Assembly (NCBI GenBank): GCA_002293045.1
Contig: DBCM01000066.1
Span: 1-6,275 of the forward strand
Direction: 5' to 3'
DNA from: Flavobacteriales bacterium UBA958
GTDB taxonomy: Bacteria; Bacteroidota; Bacteroidia; Flavobacteriales_D; Crocinitomicaceae
DNA length: 6,275 bases
The stretch's first letter is position 1, and every line of letters starts with the position of its first letter. The notes under the pieces are model-generated. The model made no database searches, had not been told where the DNA came from, and saw only the letters and a program-made list of their open reading frames with translations. The translations under genes and the position numbers were made by a program. Below are positions 1-6,275 of this stretch, piece after piece.

Positions 1-1481
1 AGGGTGGGAGTGAGTTGATGTAATTCAGGCATCCCCTTGTGTGCAGGACCTTGAAACGGAAGCACGGCGATGAAATCTTTGTTGAGTTCGTTGTTTTTGA
101 ATGCCGAAATTAACTCATGCTGTTCATTGAATACGATGGCAGGAGCTTCAATAATCAGGTGCTCCGCAGAAACTGCGGCGGTTTTAACCACACTGCGCCC
201 AAGATTCCCTCGAATGATCTTTATTCCGCCGTCCTTGGAAAACGGATTACTAACCTCTCGAATTATCGATTCATTAAGCGATTCCTTGGCTCCGCTTCTC
301 CAGGCTAATTTATTGGAAACAATGTACGGTTCTTGCGTAAATTTTGTGAGTCCGTTTCCGATAATGGTTGTTACATCTTCATGCAGCAATCCATGAGCTA
401 GTAAAGTATGTATCACGAAGCCCATTCCTCCAGAGGCATGGAAATGATTCACATCTGCGGCACCGTTTGGATACATGCGGGTTATTAATGGTATCACGGA
501 TGAAAGATCCGACATGTCTTCCCAATTGATAATAATTCCAGCCGCTCGTGCCATCGCAATTAAATGGATGGTGTGATTCGTGGATCCACCCGTGGCTAAT
601 AAGCCAATAATCCCGTTGACGATCGTTTTTTCTGAAACGATATCCATCAATAAATTTTCACCGTTTCGTGCATTTTCAGCCACTACACGCACAGCTTCTT
701 CATTGAGCAGGTTACGTAATTCGGTGCCTGGATTCACAAAACTTGATCCAGGGAGTTGAAGTCCCATGATCTCCATGAGCATTTGATTGCTATTTGCTGT
801 ACCATAAAAGGTGCAGGTTCCGGGGGAGTGATAGGAATCTGATTCTCCTTTCAGCAATTCATCACGCCCGATTTTTCCCTCAGCATATAATTGCCGTATG
901 TTTGATTTTTCCTCATTGGATATCCCGCTCGGCATCGGGCCTCCGGGGACAAAAACGGTGGGTAAATGTCCAAAGCGAAGACTTCCCATCAATAAGCCGG
1001 GAATGATTTTGTCGCAGATTCCCAAGCAAAGTACCGCGTCAAATACATTGTGTGATAAACCAACAATGGTAGACATCGCAACCACATCCCTCGAAAAAAG
1101 GGAAAGATCCATGCCGTCTTGCCCTTGGGTAACTCCGTCGCACATGGCAGGAACCGCTCCCGCTACTTGTGCAACCGCATTGTGAGCACTAGCGTAGGTA
1201 CGGATTTGCTTCGGATAATCTTCATACACCTTATGTGCCGAAAGCATATCATTGTAGGAAGTAATGATTCCTATATTTTTCAATTCATTTTCAGCCAAGG
1301 CTCCTTTTTCATGAGCACTACACCCGGCGTAGGCATGTGCTAAATTGCCGCAGCTCATGGCCGAGCGCGCAACTCCATCCATTCTAGCCTGTTGCATTTG
1401 TTTCAAATATGCGCTCCGAGTTTCTGCACTTCGGGCAATTATTCGTGCAGTAATTGTATCAATGGTAGCATTCAACTTCAT
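1..1481 (-). CDS. edd: 6-phosphogluconate dehydratase (Entner-Doudoroff), 3' end cut off by the window
   Basis: Edd is a cytosolic iron-sulfur enzyme of the IlvD/Edd family that dehydrates 6-phosphogluconate to 2-keto-3-deoxy-6-phosphogluconate, the committed step of the Entner-Doudoroff pathway. Translating the minus strand from the ATG at 1481-1479 gives an uninterrupted frame of 493 codons that leaves the window. Edd proteins are about 600 residues, so roughly 110 C-terminal residues are missing. Visible motifs are SCGNLAHA near residue 43, SYNDMLSAH near 75, PAMCDGVTQGQDGM at 111-124, GLSHNVFD at 141-148, LGICDKIIPGL at 153-163, SPGTCTFYGTAN at 219-230, LLATGGSTNHT, YPNGAADVNHF and QGPAHKGMPELH at 477-488. 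Cys114, Cys156 and Cys223 sit at the positions expected for the [4Fe-4S] ligands. The Edd-type signatures favour Edd over dihydroxyacid dehydratase (IlvD). The start codon overlaps the pgl stop as ATGA, which suggests translational coupling. One oddity is Pro475 where the family usually has Arg before the QGP motif. Confidence 0.96.
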   Translation of the reverse strand, partial: MKLNATIDTITARIIARSAETRSAYLKQMQQARMDGVARSAMSCGNLAHAYAGCSAHEKGALAENELKNIGIITSYNDMLSAHKVYEDYPKQIRTYASAHNAVAQVAGAVPAMCDGVTQGQDGMDLSLFSRDVVAMSTIVGLSHNVFDAVLCLGICDKIIPGLLMGSLRFGHLPTVFVPGGPMPSGISNEEKSNIRQLYAEGKIGRDELLKGESDSYHSPGTCTFYGTANSNQMLMEIMGLQLPGSSFVNPGTELRNLLNEEAVRVVAENARNGENLLMDIVSEKTIVNGIIGLLATGGSTNHTIHLIAMARAAGIIINWEDMSDLSSVIPLITRMYPNGAADVNHFHASGGMGFVIHTLLAHGLLHEDVTTIIGNGLTKFTQEPYIVSNKLAWRSGAKESLNESIIREVSNPFSKDGGIKIIRGNLGRSVVKTAAVSAEHLIIEAPAIVFNEQHELISAFKNNELNKDFIAVLPFQGPAHKGMPELHQLTPT

Positions 1482-2140
1482 GGTGCGTAGTATATTTCTG
1501 TGAGGGCATCCACCAGGTAAGAAATGGGGGTTCTTTCTACAGGCGATGCCTTAAGTTTATCCAATTTATCTGTTCCAGTAATCAGTAAAATCCGGTGTTC
1601 GATGGAATTGATGAACGCTAAATTAGTGGAAATACGTTTTGTTGGATGGCTTGGTGCGTTTGTTCCGAGGCAGCCACATTCCGTTGCCAATAGACCTTTT
1701 TCAGAAGGCTCATCATTTGGAAACAGGGAGGCAAAATGGCCGTCACCACCCATTCCAAGTAAAATAATATCGCCGTGCACAAATTCCTGATACGTTTGAT
1801 GGCATTGCGCAATGCTTTGCTCGTAATCATCCGGATTTGGGACCATACTTTCCAAGCTAAAATCGGGTTGATGTTTAAAGATGTTTCGAATTACGCCTTC
1901 ATTTGATGCGGGGTCATGAACAGGCACAAAGCGATCGTCTACCAGGCCAAATTCAATCTTTGAAAAATCTAAGCTCGAATCAGATAGCTTTTCGTAAACT
2001 GGCATCGGAGTGCCTCCGCCAGACAATAAGACGGTTGCGTTTCCCTTGGTTTCTTGCGCCTTATTGATCAATGCTGAAATTCGCTGGGCAAGGCTATCAA
2101 AGGCTCCTTCTCTTGAAGAAAATGAGATTAATCTTTCCAT
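1478..2140 (-). CDS. pgl: 6-phosphogluconolactonase, DevB/NagB-like family
   Basis: Pgl hydrolyses 6-phosphoglucono-delta-lactone, the product of Zwf, to 6-phosphogluconate in the cytosol. I start it at the ATG at 2140-2138, giving 220 residues beginning MERLISFSS, close to the usual 225-245 of the family. Motifs in order are LLSGGGTPMPVY (phosphate-binding SGGxTP, residues 40-45), VDDRFVPVHDPASNEG (68-82; the family usually has DER, here DDR), LLGMGGDGHFASLFPN (127-142, with the catalytic-type Asp133 and His135), RISTNLAFIN (169-178) and a C-terminal ITGTDKLDKL segment. An ATG 54 nt upstream at 2194 would add 18 residues (MGSGRFNSRK and on) that resemble nothing in the family and would deepen the overlap with zwf, so I rejected it. 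The chosen start overlaps the end of zwf by 13 nt and the TGA stop overlaps the edd ATG by 4 nt, so the gene is internal to the operon. No Shine-Dalgarno sequence is visible before the start. Confidence 0.95.
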   Translation of the reverse strand: MERLISFSSREGAFDSLAQRISALINKAQETKGNATVLLSGGGTPMPVYEKLSDSSLDFSKIEFGLVDDRFVPVHDPASNEGVIRNIFKHQPDFSLESMVPNPDDYEQSIAQCHQTYQEFVHGDIILLGMGGDGHFASLFPNDEPSEKGLLATECGCLGTNAPSHPTKRISTNLAFINSIEHRILLITGTDKLDKLKASPVERTPISYLVDALTEIYYAP

Positions 2141-3606
2141 GATTTTGTAATCCAAGTGGCACCTTTTTCTAGAATTAAATCTCCCGGACCCCATGTGCCC
2201 GCCTCGTAAAGTACATTAGGTTGATTGCTTTGTTTCCAACTGTCCGTTACGGTTTCTATCCATTGCCACGCCGCTTGTAACTCATCTTGACGCATGAATA
2301 AGGTTTGGTTTCCACGGATCACATCCATTAATAAGCGCTCGTATGCTTCTGGCAGACGTTCCTTGAACGAATCCATATAATCGAGTTTGAGTGCAATAGG
2401 CTTGTATCGATATCCTCCCGGTCCAGGTACCTTAGTCATTTGAACAAGCTCGATGCGTTCCTCCGGCTGCAGGCGAATAATAAGTTTGTTGTTGTTAAGT
2501 TTCTCTTTGGAAGGGAAAATATTGTGAGCGATTTCTTTGAAATTAATTACAATTTCTGAGTACCTTTTTTTCATGCGTTTACCGGTGCGCAAATAGAACG
2601 GTACATTCTTCCACCGGAAGTTGTCTATGTATGTTTTGAGTGCTACAAAGGTTTCGGTTTTGGAATTGTATTTGCCGATGTCCTCCAAATATGAACTCAC
2701 CTGCTCGCCTTGTACATTCCCACGCGTATATTGACCCTTCACCGTATCAGTCAATGCGGCTTGTTTGGTCATTGGTCGAAGGGCTTTCAGTACCTTAAGC
2801 TTTTCATTTCGAACTTCGTCGGCTTCGATGATGTGAGGCGGCTCCATTGCTACAAGACAAAGCAATTGCAGGAGGTGATTTTGAACCATATCAAGCAAGG
2901 CACCGCTCTTATCGTAATAGTCAGCTCGTTGCTCCACACCTAAACTTTCAGAAACGGTAATTTGAATGTTGTCAATACTAATGGAGTCCCACGTGCGTTG
3001 GAAGAGGTTATTCGCAAATCGAAGGACCATTAAATTCTGAACCGTTTCCTTGCCTAGATAATGATCAATGCGATAAACTTGATGCTCATCAAAGGCCTGT
3101 GTGATTTGCTCATTGATTTGTTTGGATGATTCCAAGCTGTTTCCCAATGGTTTTTCTAAAACAACTTTACTTCGCTCATTGATGAGTCCACTCGCTTTTA
3201 ATGTTTGCGAAATGGGACCAAAAGCAGCAGATGGGGTAGAGAAATAGAAAATGTGTTCATAGGCATCGTGTTGCTCCAAAAATGAAGTCAATTCTTTATA
3301 CGATGCAACGTCTGGTTTTTCAGCCCTAATCCATTCGATTTTCGAATTGAATGCTTCCCACTGAAGATCGGTGGCGGGTTGATCGTCGGTGGTAAAGAGG
3401 AATTGCCGAACCTTTTCATCGAGATTTTTTCGATCTACTTCCTTTCTGACAATTCCAACTACATTAAATTGATCTTCAATTTGCCCATCCAGCATGCGAT
3501 GAAAGATGGCAGGATATATTTTTCTGAATGCTAAATCTCCATCACCGCCAAATACGATAATGTTGAATTTGCTGAATTTTTCTGAATCTGGTTGTTTTTT
3601 ACCCAT
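2128..3606 (-). CDS. zwf: glucose-6-phosphate 1-dehydrogenase
   Basis: Zwf oxidises glucose 6-phosphate to 6-phosphoglucono-delta-lactone with NAD(P)+ in the cytosol, feeding the Entner-Doudoroff or oxidative pentose-phosphate route. From the ATG at 3606-3604 it has 492 residues, normal for the family. Visible are the N-terminal Rossmann fingerprint FGGDGDLAFRK (19-29), GIVRK with Arg54 in the second strand, EKPLG (151-155), the substrate-binding and catalytic RIDHYLGKE (179-187), the catalytic-type His244 in VQNHLLQ, VPFYLRTGKRM in the C-terminal domain and the terminal AGTWGP signature. The frame stays open upstream to a TTG at 3630, but that TTG lies inside a TAnnTTTG promoter-like box and the extra residues (MTHTTTQP) are not conserved, so the ATG is preferred. 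It is first gene of the operon and its last 13 nt overlap pgl. Asp22 replaces the Lys, Ser or Thr that contacts the NADP+ 2'-phosphate in studied enzymes, so cofactor preference is uncertain. Confidence 0.97.
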   Translation of the reverse strand: MGKKQPDSEKFSKFNIIVFGGDGDLAFRKIYPAIFHRMLDGQIEDQFNVVGIVRKEVDRKNLDEKVRQFLFTTDDQPATDLQWEAFNSKIEWIRAEKPDVASYKELTSFLEQHDAYEHIFYFSTPSAAFGPISQTLKASGLINERSKVVLEKPLGNSLESSKQINEQITQAFDEHQVYRIDHYLGKETVQNLMVLRFANNLFQRTWDSISIDNIQITVSESLGVEQRADYYDKSGALLDMVQNHLLQLLCLVAMEPPHIIEADEVRNEKLKVLKALRPMTKQAALTDTVKGQYTRGNVQGEQVSSYLEDIGKYNSKTETFVALKTYIDNFRWKNVPFYLRTGKRMKKRYSEIVINFKEIAHNIFPSKEKLNNNKLIIRLQPEERIELVQMTKVPGPGGYRYKPIALKLDYMDSFKERLPEAYERLLMDVIRGNQTLFMRQDELQAAWQWIETVTDSWKQSNQPNVLYEAGTWGPGDLILEKGATWITKSWKD

Positions 3607-3627
3607 AGGTTGTGTTGTGGTATGTGT

Positions 3628-3659
3628 CAAAAATACACTAAGTATCGATTAAAAGCAAC
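3628..3659 (-). promoter_or_regulatory. candidate Bacteroidota-type promoter for the zwf-pgl-edd operon
   Basis: Read on the minus strand, TATTTTTG (3635-3628) is an exact match to the Bacteroidota -7 consensus TAnnTTTG. Upstream of it, GTTG (3659-3656) matches three of four bases of the -33 box TTTG with a 20-bp spacer, close to the usual 19. Transcription would start near 3624-3620, leaving an A/C-rich leader of about 15-18 nt before the zwf ATG at 3606, with no Shine-Dalgarno sequence, as is common in this phylum. This is a sequence-match inference; the AT-rich context raises the chance of a fortuitous match. Confidence 0.55.
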
Positions 3660-3742
3660 TCTTGACACTTTTTTCATTCACTAAGAATTGTTAAAAAACA
3701 AGACATGGAATAATTTGTTTCTTCCCTATAAGGCACCAAATA

Positions 3743-3762
3743 CTTATGAAATCTTATGCAAT
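3743..3762. repeat. tandem 10-bp direct repeat in the divergent intergenic region
   Basis: CTTATGAAAT (3743-3752) is followed immediately by CTTATGCAAT (3753-3762), nine of ten bases identical. The two copies are one helical turn apart and lie just upstream of, and across the expected -33 position of, the candidate promoter of the rightward gene. They could be tandem half-sites for a regulator, but no specific factor can be named from the sequence. Confidence 0.45.
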
Positions 3763-3774
3763 GTGTTACCTTTG
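3745..3774 (+). promoter_or_regulatory. candidate promoter for the outer-membrane beta-barrel gene
   Basis: TACCTTTG (3767-3774) matches the Bacteroidota -7 consensus TAnnTTTG exactly. The -33 side is weak: TATG (3745-3748) matches TTTG at three of four bases with an 18-bp spacer. The -7 box ends only 5 nt before the ATG at 3780, so the transcript would begin at or within a few bases of that codon, and the upstream ATG at 3756 would not be transcribed from it. Confidence 0.5.
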
Positions 3775-3779
3775 CCCCT

Positions 3780-6242
3780 ATGAAAATATTATTTGGGGGA
3801 TTATTCCTTATTTGTTCACTTCAGATGTTTGCACAACGCATTCAAGGAGAGGGGATTGTGTTGGGTAAAGTGGTCGATCAAAATGCGAAAAAGTCTCTAG
3901 AATATGTGAAGATTAAGGTGCTTTTAGCGAAGGATAGTTCCCTAGTTACTGGTCAGTTTACCGACAGTGAAGGGAAATTTAATTTGGAGAACTTACCGTA
4001 TACGCCACTGATTATACAAATTACCTTCGCGGGCTATGATACCGTTTGGCGCTCACAAATCCTTCCTACCAAGGAGATTCGTGTGGTTAATTTGGGAGAA
4101 ATAAATATGGCCATCAATAATCAGCGGTTGGTAGATGAGATTATCGTTCAAGGGAAACAAGATATTCTTAAAAGTGGGATAGATAAAAAAGTTTACAATG
4201 TGGCGCAGGATTTAACGTTACGTGGAGGCACAGCCAATGATGTATTAAAAAACCTACCCTCGGTCGACTTGGATCAAGATGGCAGGATTTTGTTGCGTGG
4301 TGAAGGTTCTGTGAACATTCTGATTGATGGAAAACCGAGCTCGCTGACCGGTTCAAATGGAAAAACCTTATTGGATGCATTGCCCGCAGGTTCTATCGAA
4401 CGCATTGAAATTGTAACCAATCCCTCTGCAAAATATGATCCTGATGGAAGCTCAGGAATCATCAATATAGTGTTGAAAAAAAATAAACTCAAGGGATTTA
4501 ATGGATTAGTCACGGCAAATTTGGGCAGCGGGAATCTGAACGGGGGAAACGTGGCTGATGAAAGTATTTCTTTCAGTTATCGAAACGCCTCAGTGAACGC
4601 GTTCGCCTCTTATACTGGACGTTATTTAGAAGGTTATCGGAATAATTTTAATTACAGCAGGCAGATAGTGAATTTGGATTCAATCTCTATTTTAGACCAA
4701 CACAGAATTGGGACAGATTTGAATGCCGGACATACGGCTCGAATGGGAGTGGATTGGACGCTAAAGCACAGCAGAAGTATTGCTTTTTCGACCACGGCAT
4801 CGCTCGGGCAACGGGACAGAACAGGGGATTTATGGAATACGCGCTACAGTGAGGATGCGCTTGGAGATATCGCTCCTACGGCCTTGTGGCAACGCAAATC
4901 CTATGACCCAAGCGATCAAAAGAATATTGATTTTAACCTGAACTTTAGACAAAACTTGAAAAGTAACCGGGGGTATTTTACAGCAGATGCGACTCACTCC
5001 ATGGGGACAGATCTTATTCAAGGGTTTTATGATCAATATCAATACTCCTTGGATACCGTATTGTTGTCAATGATTTCACCGCTCAGACAAAGGCTTTCAA
5101 ATCAAGAGTCATCTCGTGTAACCACACTTCAGGCGGACGGAGTCTATCTCTGGCCAGAGCAATCGGTTCGGACAGAATTTGGAGCTAAGGGCATTCTGCT
5201 CCATCAAGTAGTAGATACCTATTCTGAAACTATGGATTCGATTTCGAATGTCTATGTGGAGGATACGCTTTCTAATTTCTTGTATAATTACGATGAACAA
5301 ATTTTTAGCCTGTATGGTATCGTAGCACATCAATACAAGAAATTTAAATATCAAGCAGGTGTGCGCTTAGAACAGGCATATCAGATTCCAAATCTTATCT
5401 CGGACACGATCCGTATCGTAAACCAATACTTCAATTTCTTTCCTTCTGCCCACATTCGATATACTATAAAACAGGGAAGCGAATTAGGATTAAGTTATAG
5501 CCGAAGAATTACGCGTGCATCCAGCTCAGATTTGAACCCGTTTACCTCGTATGCGGATCCCTTGAATTTACAACGTGGGAATCCTTATTTACAACCGGAG
5601 TTTATTGACTCGTACGACTTTAGCTACATTCGGGAAGCGAAGAAAGTGAATTTTTCAGCAAGTTTATTTTACCGACGGACTACAAATATGATTTCGAGAG
5701 TTCGCCTTTTTAGTGATGACAATGCCTCGTTAATGACCTTTATTAATCTCAATACGTCCCACAGTGTAGGAACGGAATTCGTTGTGAGTTATAAACCGAC
5801 CACCTGGTTTCGCTCTACCTTATCTTCAAACGTGAATTTTATCAAGTATGTCACCGATGTTGAGAGTTGGAACCGCTCAGGGTTTAATGGGAATGTTAAA
5901 TTGAACTCTTCGGTTGATTTTTGGAAAAAAACTGCAACCGTTCAACTCAATGTGAATTATATTGCGCCACGGGTTACCATTCTAGGAACTGCGCAACGCA
6001 GGGGTGCGATTGATGTGGCCGTTGACAAGCGCTTAGGTGATCATTGGACCCTTGGATGTAAGGTTACGGATGTGCTCAATCGACAAGGCTTTTATGCATA
6101 TTTGCGACAACCTACGGTGAGTCAGGACATTGAATTCAAATGGTTGACGCGCCGGTTTTTCATCAATGTAACCTATAAGTTTGGTAAACTTGAAATGACA
6201 AAACCAAAGTCAGGTCAAGATTCAGGTCCTTCAGATATGTAA
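3780..6242 (+). CDS. outer-membrane beta-barrel protein, TonB-dependent receptor-like, with carboxypeptidase-regulatory-like domain
   Basis: This 820-residue protein begins MKILFGGLFLICSLQMFAQ, a typical signal peptide with likely cleavage after Ala18 or Gln19. Next come a carboxypeptidase-regulatory-like beta-sandwich (about 28-110; GKVVDQNAKKSLEYVKIKV, TDSEGKFNLENLP), a TonB-box-like stretch VDEIIVQG (118-125) and a plug domain (about 130-235) with NDVLKNLPSV, ILIDGKPSSL and IERIEIVTNPSAKYDPDGSS. The remainder is a long beta-barrel with alternating polar and aromatic residues, ending in FFINVTYKFGKL plus a tail of about 16 residues. This layout fits the Bacteroidota 'outer membrane beta-barrel family' related to TonB-dependent receptors. 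The ligand cannot be told from sequence and no SusD-like lipoprotein gene follows immediately. The ATG at 3756 would add MQCVTFAP before the signal peptide and lies upstream of the -7 box, so 3780 is preferred. It is divergent from zwf; a role in sugar import is only a guess. Confidence 0.9.
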   Translation: MKILFGGLFLICSLQMFAQRIQGEGIVLGKVVDQNAKKSLEYVKIKVLLAKDSSLVTGQFTDSEGKFNLENLPYTPLIIQITFAGYDTVWRSQILPTKEIRVVNLGEINMAINNQRLVDEIIVQGKQDILKSGIDKKVYNVAQDLTLRGGTANDVLKNLPSVDLDQDGRILLRGEGSVNILIDGKPSSLTGSNGKTLLDALPAGSIERIEIVTNPSAKYDPDGSSGIINIVLKKNKLKGFNGLVTANLGSGNLNGGNVADESISFSYRNASVNAFASYTGRYLEGYRNNFNYSRQIVNLDSISILDQHRIGTDLNAGHTARMGVDWTLKHSRSIAFSTTASLGQRDRTGDLWNTRYSEDALGDIAPTALWQRKSYDPSDQKNIDFNLNFRQNLKSNRGYFTADATHSMGTDLIQGFYDQYQYSLDTVLLSMISPLRQRLSNQESSRVTTLQADGVYLWPEQSVRTEFGAKGILLHQVVDTYSETMDSISNVYVEDTLSNFLYNYDEQIFSLYGIVAHQYKKFKYQAGVRLEQAYQIPNLISDTIRIVNQYFNFFPSAHIRYTIKQGSELGLSYSRRITRASSSDLNPFTSYADPLNLQRGNPYLQPEFIDSYDFSYIREAKKVNFSASLFYRRTTNMISRVRLFSDDNASLMTFINLNTSHSVGTEFVVSYKPTTWFRSTLSSNVNFIKYVTDVESWNRSGFNGNVKLNSSVDFWKKTATVQLNVNYIAPRVTILGTAQRRGAIDVAVDKRLGDHWTLGCKVTDVLNRQGFYAYLRQPTVSQDIEFKWLTRRFFINVTYKFGKLEMTKPKSGQDSGPSDM

Positions 6243-6246
6243 TGTT

Positions 6247-6275
6247 ATGAGCAAAAAAAATAATAATCGCGTCAA
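6247..6275 (+). CDS. start of a downstream open reading frame, cut off by the window
   Basis: An ATG 4 nt after the stop of the beta-barrel gene opens a frame reading MSKKNNNRV to the window edge, nine whole codons plus two bases. The short spacing and the Lys/Asn-rich beginning are compatible with a genuine co-transcribed gene. Nine residues are too few to assign a family, and the frame could equally end just past the edge. Confidence 0.35.

Noticed and set aside
70..1343. Several plus-strand open frames of 63-108 codons opposite edd
   Set aside because: They lie wholly antisense to a well-conserved edd reading frame, show no recognisable motifs and are explained as shadows of that gene.
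1524..1790. Plus-strand 88-codon frame opposite pgl
   Set aside because: Antisense to the conserved SGGGTP and DGH regions of pgl; no start context or family resemblance.
2141..2194. Longer N-terminus for pgl from the ATG at 2194
   Set aside because: The added 18 residues have no family resemblance and would overlap zwf by 67 nt; the ATG at 2140 gives a family-like N-terminus and length.
3607..3630. TTG start for zwf
   Set aside because: It lies inside a TAnnTTTG box and adds a low-complexity MTHTTTQP that is not part of the family; the ATG at 3606 is sufficient.
3636..3685. Repeated heptamer CACTAAG at 3636-3642 and 3679-3685
   Set aside because: Short, 43 bp apart from start to start with no helical phasing or link to promoter boxes; likely chance.
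3714..3717. TTTG at 3714-3717 as a -33 box for a second rightward promoter
   Set aside because: No TAnnTTTG-like sequence occurs about 19 bp downstream of it.
3696..3720. AAACAA...TTGTTT inverted repeat as a terminator or regulatory hairpin
   Set aside because: Only a 6-bp AT-rich stem with a 13-base loop, in a region between divergent starts where no terminator is expected.
3756..3779. ATG at 3756 as start of the beta-barrel protein
   Set aside because: It would place eight residues before a canonical signal peptide and lies upstream of the exact -7 box.
4168..5354. Minus-strand open frames of 70-81 codons opposite the beta-barrel gene
   Set aside because: Antisense shadows of a clear long coding frame, with no motifs.

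Overview
The window reads as a chromosomal segment from a member of the Bacteroidota. Three things point that way: a large outer-membrane protein built as a carboxypeptidase-regulatory-like domain, a plug and a beta-barrel; promoter-like boxes of the TAnnTTTG type in front of both transcription units; and starts without Shine-Dalgarno sequences. The base composition is moderately AT-rich and looks even throughout. I see no rRNA, tRNA, CRISPR array, insertion sequence or other mobile element.

Left part (1 to about 3606, minus strand): an operon running right to left, zwf (glucose-6-phosphate dehydrogenase), pgl (6-phosphogluconolactonase) and edd (6-phosphogluconate dehydratase). The 3' end of edd is cut off by the window edge. 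Adjacent genes overlap, by 13 nt for zwf/pgl and by a 4-nt ATGA for pgl/edd. Together they turn glucose 6-phosphate into 2-keto-3-deoxy-6-phosphogluconate, the upper half of the Entner-Doudoroff pathway. The aldolase gene eda would be expected further downstream but is outside the window.

Middle (about 3607 to 3779): a 173-bp divergent intergenic region. It holds a candidate promoter for the zwf operon (minus strand), a candidate promoter almost touching the start codon of the rightward gene, and a tandem 10-bp direct repeat next to the latter. Both promoter calls argue that the longest reading frames overextend the N-termini of zwf and of the outer-membrane protein.

Right part (3780 to 6242, plus strand): one 820-residue outer-membrane beta-barrel protein of the TonB-dependent-receptor-like type, without a SusD-type partner in the window. 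Four bases after its stop another reading frame begins and runs off the edge.

Nothing here is clearly a new biological system. The points most worth a second look are the Entner-Doudoroff operon in a Bacteroidota-like genome, an aspartate in the dinucleotide-binding loop of Zwf where characterised NADP-using enzymes carry Lys, Ser or Thr, and the promoter architecture that changes the start calls.
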